From contig NC_134531.1 of the NCBI RefSeq assembly GCF_050624435.1, positions 258,492,812 through 258,556,811 of the forward strand: a stretch of 64,000 bases of DNA, in the 5' to 3' direction. The notes under the pieces were generated by a model. It searched no databases. It worked only from the letters and a program-made list of their open reading frames with translations, and was not told the DNA's origin. Position 1 is the first letter of the stretch. Every line of letters starts with the position of its first letter. Positions 59,034 to 64,000 of the stretch are shown piece by piece. Made by a program: the position numbers and the translations under genes. The DNA is from Tenrec ecaudatus. Lineage: Eukaryota > Chordata > Mammalia > Afrosoricida > Tenrecidae.

Positions 59034-59690
59034 TCAACACTTGAAATGATTGACTCAAAGAGTATGCACTTGTCATTTTCAGAACATTATTTCTTCCCTC
59101 ATCTCTGATATTTTCTGTCAAAAATCTACTTGGCTAGTGTGATAAGATGCTTAAAACGTAGGTGTATTCCATCTTTGTTCTTGTTCCTAGTTCTACAATC
59201 TACTTTTAAATATCAACTACTAATTCCCAGAATACTTACTTTTCATTATTCTTGTTAGTCATGTTCTATAAAGTTGTCACCAGCACCTGAATCTTCCCTA
59301 AAATCAGAACTTCCTTAGATAAGACTAAATACATTTTTTATCAAACTAATTCTAACATATTTCATAGTGCTCTATTTACAGAGTACACTTTACATGGGAT
59401 GCTCAACCCATTTTAACCTTTCTTGAGTTATCATAATGAAAAAATATCATAATGCAAGAGTGTTCTGTAGAAGGGGTGGATGCATAGCGAGTGACAGATA
59501 CAATGGTTTATCGGGAAAGGGGAGGTGGGCGGGGACCTGGGGCTTTGGTCAGTGGATGCCGGAGGCGGGAGGGAGCATTAGAGTTGATTGTGATGATGTA
59601 TATACAACTCTTTTTAGAAGCAGCTTAACTCTGGAGTGTATGATATGTGACTAGTAAATTAAGGGATGGGGAAAGATGTGCACGCTGTGT
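59034..59690. other. Unique DNA with an unclassified repeat-like stretch
   Basis: 59450-59700 reads GGATGCATAGCGAGTGACAG, GGGCGGGGACCTGGGGCTTT, TGTATATACAACTCTTTTTA and a TGTCAATAAAGAT end. It is GC-richer and looks like a transcript-derived 3' end, but I do not recognise it. Confidence 0.35.
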
Positions 59691-59691
59691 C

Positions 59692-59785
59692 AATAAAGAT
59701 TTACCATCTTGGGAACCCTATTGGGCAATTCTGCTCACTGTCAGCCAGAGGGGACTTGACGGCCATGGGTTTGATTTGAGGATTT
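59692..59785 (+). mobile_element. AfroSINE 3' fragment
   Basis: TTGGGAACCCTATTGGGCAA, TCTGCTCACTGTCAGCCAGA and GACTTGACGGCCATGGGTTT. Confidence 0.72.
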
Positions 59786-60054
59786 TATCCGATATGGGTC
59801 TAGAAATAAAAAACTAGAACATTTTAGATCGGTGAAAGTTCTGTAGTTCTGTTACTCCTGGCAATATCTGGAGAAGTACCTCCCACGAGTCAGCTTCAAT
59901 GTTTACAAAGATTTTCAGAGGATTTTTACATTGCTGTGTTCTAGGTAAATGCTTATTCACAAAATGAACAGTACATATTTAACTGGCTTTAGTTACATAA
60001 CACACGGGCTAAAACTGAAAAATAACTTGGCTTTTACTTAAAACTTCTCTTTCT
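59786..60054. other. Unique DNA
   Basis: Nothing recognised. Confidence 0.4.
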
Positions 60055-60690
60055 GCAAAACCATTTTATTGGGAGTCAACACAGATATGACGTCATTCCA
60101 TAGTTCAATCACATCAAGCAGCACTGTACAGTTGCTGCCGCCGTCACTTTCAAAACATTCTTTTCCTTATTGAACTCCTTAAACATCAGCTCCCTTTTAC
60201 CCCCACTTTATCCCCCTCCCCCGAAGCCTTATTCTACAGGCTTTCATATGCAGAAAAACAGAAAATTGTATAACAGACATTCAAAAGGGTCACCCCCAAT
60301 GACATAACACATCTGAAACAATGAAATAAACACCGATATGAACAAAGAAAAACCAACAACATACAGACACTGTTGAAAATCAGATCAGGTCTAACATGCA
60401 TCAGAGGAGCGGGTAGGGGAGGGGGTGGGGGAGATCAACTGACAAGGTTCTAACCATTCAAATCAGGCTTCTTTTGATCTTCTACAGTCATCGACAGGTG
60501 CACTCTATCTGGGAACCTCCTTCTTCCCATGCCGTATTTTGGATAGAGGGGAATCACAGGAGGCTTATTTCCTGTGTAGCTCTCACATATGTACCTTGCG
60601 CTCCCACTGTCATCCAGAGCCTTCTGGAAATGACTGTTTCATTTAGGAAATGTTCAGTGTGCTCAGCTTGTCTCTGCTTCATTCAACACT
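60055..60690 (-). mobile_element. Older afrotherian L1 3' UTR
   Basis: CAAAACCATTTTATTGGGAG, then CATAGTTCAATCACATCAAG, ATCCCCCTCCCCCGAAGCC, TTTCATATGCAGAAAAACAG and GACAGGTGCACTCTATCTGG. Shares order with 26110-26640 but keeps the TTTTATTGGG end of the younger family, so it may be an intermediate subfamily. Confidence 0.6.
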
Positions 60691-63600
60691 AACTACCGTT
60701 GCTTGAAAGACAAAGGATGGGCATTTTATGCCATTTGTTTTGCAATGACAGCGGGTTATCTACATCTTCCTGAGGACTCTAAGGCGAACTCCTACCAGTG
60801 ACTTTTCACAGGGTAGGTGTAGTCCAAAGGTGGGTGTTTCAAGACAGAGGGAGCGAGCCGGGGCAGATGCGGTATCATCCATTGTGACCTATCCCCCAAA
60901 GTCATGCACCATCACATTGTGTTACTGTTTATTCACAAGGGCCACCCGGTTTCAAGTGGAGGGGATATGAACTTCTCCTTTATTTCCTCTTGATGGAAAA
61001 CATCTGAAAATACTGCCACATGACCAGAAATATTGCTGTGGCCATTTTTTGAAAATACAATCAGTCACGCAATATATGATTAACAAGCTTTGAGGAGAAT
61101 AAATTGATAGTTTCTCTTTGGTTACCACTAATCTCATTTTCTCTTTCAGTTCTCTATCATAGCAAGTCATCAATCATAGACATTTTTTCTCTCATTTCAG
61201 AATCACCAAAAAGATAAGGGCAGAGCTAACATGAGTTTATGCATGGCTCAGCAATCTCCAGATTTATTGGATACAATTAATATTTAATCTAATATGCTCC
61301 CTTATAAAGAATGGCCAGGTCTATTTTAAAATTTACTTTTTACCTGAAAAGTGACTGGATGCAAGGGATGGGAGCAAGAAAACCCCAAACCAGCAAAACA
61401 GTTATACTTTGTGACATATCTTGAACCCCCCTGGATTATTCCACAGTTAAACATGTAGATATGCAATTGAGGCGAACATAGTAGATTTCCCCATCAATGT
61501 ATTTTTTTAAGTGTAATAGCTTGGAATGGATAGATAGCTCAAGTATTTTTAAAATTTTCAGTTTTTTTAGCTCCTTTGGAGCAGCCACTCTTTTCCTTAT
61601 TGAATAGTCTGATTTTCACATTCCTTATTATTGGTGCCTCAACTTCCATGATTACATGCCCTTTCTTCCGGGAGCCCCACAAGGGAAGTAACAAGCCCAG
61701 TGTAAGTACTTCCTCCCTCTGGTCCTTCCCCGACTCTTTTCCTAACTCCTCCCTTCCCACACTGTTTCCTTCCATATCACTTTGTTAGTCATTTTTCTCT
61801 GATTGAAGTGACATCTACAGGAAGGTATTCCTAAATGGTTGGGTGCTCTTGAGGGCTTCCCAGGTTTGGTGCTGTTTAGCCTGTAGTGGTTTTAGGGAAA
61901 CGCGAATTGACATCCTCTGTCCCCACAGGAATGGGCTGTGGTGTTGCCTTCACTTTGGCTGGCTCAAGCAAAAGTGAGAAACAAGGTTGCATTGACCCAC
62001 ATAATAATTCTGATGGGCGTTACAATTTAAGCTTGTCCAGAGAAAGGGTGGATTACGCGATATGAGCTCTTTTTAGAAAATATATGTATGTATATATACA
62101 TAATTAAATGAGGTGCCGTAAAGTTTTATATGCAATGTTCTTATTTTGGTCTGTGATGTGTAATGATCTTGTTTAGATAAGTTCAAGATGAAAAGGAAAA
62201 AAACAAAATTTGAAAGATGAATAAACATGAGCATATGCATGTAAAGAAGAGAAATGTGGCATTGAAAAGAGACTGGGGAGATGAAGGAAGCAAAACAGAG
62301 CAATAGGATAATATTGCCCCAAGAGCTTCTTAATTTGCAGAAATCTGACTTTATGCAAGAGATGCACCTTATTTTATGACTTCCCCTATTAGCAGGAACT
62401 ACAGACCCAATGCTGGTATTTAACAAAAAATTTTCTTTATGGAGCAGACTGATTGCACACCACCTGGATTTCAAAGAATGCGCTCTCCACCACTGGGTGG
62501 CTCTCAGTCCCCAAAGATAATAAATAGATGGCTAGATAAATAACAATCGAGTTTATGAAGACAGGTTCTTATTTTCATTTGGAAAGGCTCTACTCTGAGA
62601 AAATTTGTCAACCAAAGCACCCACATCGAATTCTGTTTATTTTATTGCAATTAAGCCTTGAGTGGACATTTTCCACACCATCCCTTAAGAAATAAACAGT
62701 AAGGTAAGTTACTTGTTACACTATTTATTTTCCCAATATGAAACTAATTAGTGAGCTCATTCTTTTAACAGCTGTCCCTGTTGTTCTGAATTTTACTAGG
62801 AATCTGGATTCCAAAGGTGAATGTGAAGATTAGGGCCACTGGGTGGAAAATAAAACTGGAAAAAAAATCTAATAATAATAACTAACCCACAAAGCATGTC
62901 TCAGGAATTAGGTAAAACAATATAAAACAATAAATAAGTCATTTTACCACAGTTTGGTGACCTTGCACTTCCTATTACACGTATCCTTATTGAGATTGTG
63001 TTGGGTAATGTCAATGAGAAATCTTATCCTCAAATGGAAAAATATTAGTAATGAGCCAACCTCAAAGAGTTCACCATGAGTTTGAATATGCATTGTGAGT
63101 TCAAAAGCCTGTTGGGAGCTCAGTTAAACCTCTCAGCTCTGAGGACAGATCAAGAACTCTGGGAGAACTGGCTTTTTTCCAGTTTCCTCAGCGTCTTCTT
63201 GGTTCTATCAGAGGCTTAATTTTTAAATACCTAACTCCCTTCTCCCTTAAATTTAATGTCTTTTCCATTCATGCTCAGTGGGTGTTCCATCTCCTCATAT
63301 TTGAGTGTTGAAGGTAAATTTACATATGCAGAAGTATGCAGTGATAGACAGAAGATGTAAATCTAATGCCGAAGAGGGAAAACTCAATTACAGAACCTCT
63401 GATTCTAAGTGAATATGAGAGGAAAATAGGAAGGAAAAAAGTGTAAACTTCCAGAACTCTACCAAAAACCATGACTAGAAGTTTAAAAATTACTAAATTA
63501 GAAGGTTGAACTGAAGGTTATTTGATTAAACTATTGTACAAATTAATTCAAGTTTTTAGTTCTTTGATTTGTACTGTCCAACATAATTTACCTTTACCTT

Positions 63601-64000
63601 TGTCTTGTTCTATCAGAAGATTTAACATAACATATTCCAGGCATTTTTGTTTTGTGAAAATTAGATGGGGCTCAGGCATTCTGAGCAGCAATGTTCCCAT
63701 GACTAACTTCTAGGCTTTCTTCGTCTACAAAAGCCTGAGCTTACAGTAAGCTCCTCTCTCATCTTGGGGTGATGCGCCTTTACTTGTTGACATTGACTGT
63801 AGCAACAATTACCCCAAATTCAGAAATAAATAAATGAGAGATGGTTGAAGAACAGAGTCGGCTCCTATGTCTTTACGGTCTTTTGTCAGAGAATATTATG
63901 CTAATTTTTGCAAACTCATAAAGTATTTGATTCTGGCAAGGGGCATTAATACATGCTAAACTTATTAAAAAGTCCTACATATATTCACATGTCAGGAAAA
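60691..64000. other. AT-rich unique DNA
   Basis: About 3.3 kb without recognised gene or repeat. Frames at 61576-61788 (plus) and 62073-62474 (minus, 133 codons, hydrophobic) show no family resemblance. Confidence 0.45.

Noticed and set aside
62073..62474. 133-codon minus-strand hydrophobic frame
   Set aside because: No recognisable domain; hydrophobicity is expected from A/T-rich sequence on the opposite strand.
1..64000. CRISPR arrays, operons, ribosome binding sites, bacterial-type terminators
   Set aside because: The sequence is mammalian; direct repeats found are transposon copies or microsatellites.

Overview
This window is nuclear DNA from a mammal, and the repeats point to an afrotherian, most likely a tenrec (Echinops-like). 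Three things support this. AfroSINEs occur throughout. Pieces of the afrotherian RTE retrotransposon (AfroRTE) carry recognisable reverse-transcriptase reading frames. Two copies of the SPIN hAT transposon are present; as far as I know, tenrecs are the only afrotherians reported to carry it. Species assignment is inference; no search was run.

I see no intact host protein-coding gene, no convincing host exon and no RNA gene. The window looks like gene-poor, AT-rich intergenic or intronic DNA, and roughly half of it is recognisable mobile DNA. The one host-derived coding sequence is a processed retrocopy of DBI (acyl-CoA binding protein) near 48.6 kb. Its 87-codon frame is open except that the start ATG is now CTG.

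Layout: 0-4.6 kb holds an AfroRTE end, an MLT1-type LTR, an L1 missing all of ORF2 (HAL1-like), and a solo-LTR-like element. 4.6-11.5 kb is mostly unique AT-rich DNA with two L1 3' ends and two AfroSINEs. 11.5-17 kb holds a 2.8-kb L1 and an AfroRTE copy broken up by other insertions. 17-22.5 kb holds a short telomere-like insertion with a 13-bp duplication, a SPIN element, and an 851-bp hAT transposon with 8-bp target duplications and a transposase C-terminal remnant. 22.5-28 kb is largely unique with AfroSINEs and an old L1 end. 28-33.2 kb is a cluster of three L1 3' UTR copies, one carrying a long (TA)n tract. 35.4-42.95 kb is a nearly full-length, dead L1 bounded by a perfect 15-bp target duplication. 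46.5-51.1 kb holds AfroRTE pieces, a SPIN split by a later L1, the DBI retrocopy and a second LTR-like element. 53-64 kb is AT-rich unique DNA with AfroSINEs, one more L1 and an older L1 3' end.

The L1 family here has a very long 3' UTR (about 2.2 kb or more) that contains a segment of about 250 bp present once in some copies and twice in others. The nesting of elements gives a readable order of events: SPIN before L1, AfroRTE before L1, AfroSINE before L1, and possibly a MER5-like element before the larger hAT. I did not find an undescribed cellular system. The observations most worth following are the hAT remnant, the ORF2-less L1, the L1 3' UTR duplication, the SPIN/L1 nest, the telomere-like insertion and the DBI retrocopy.
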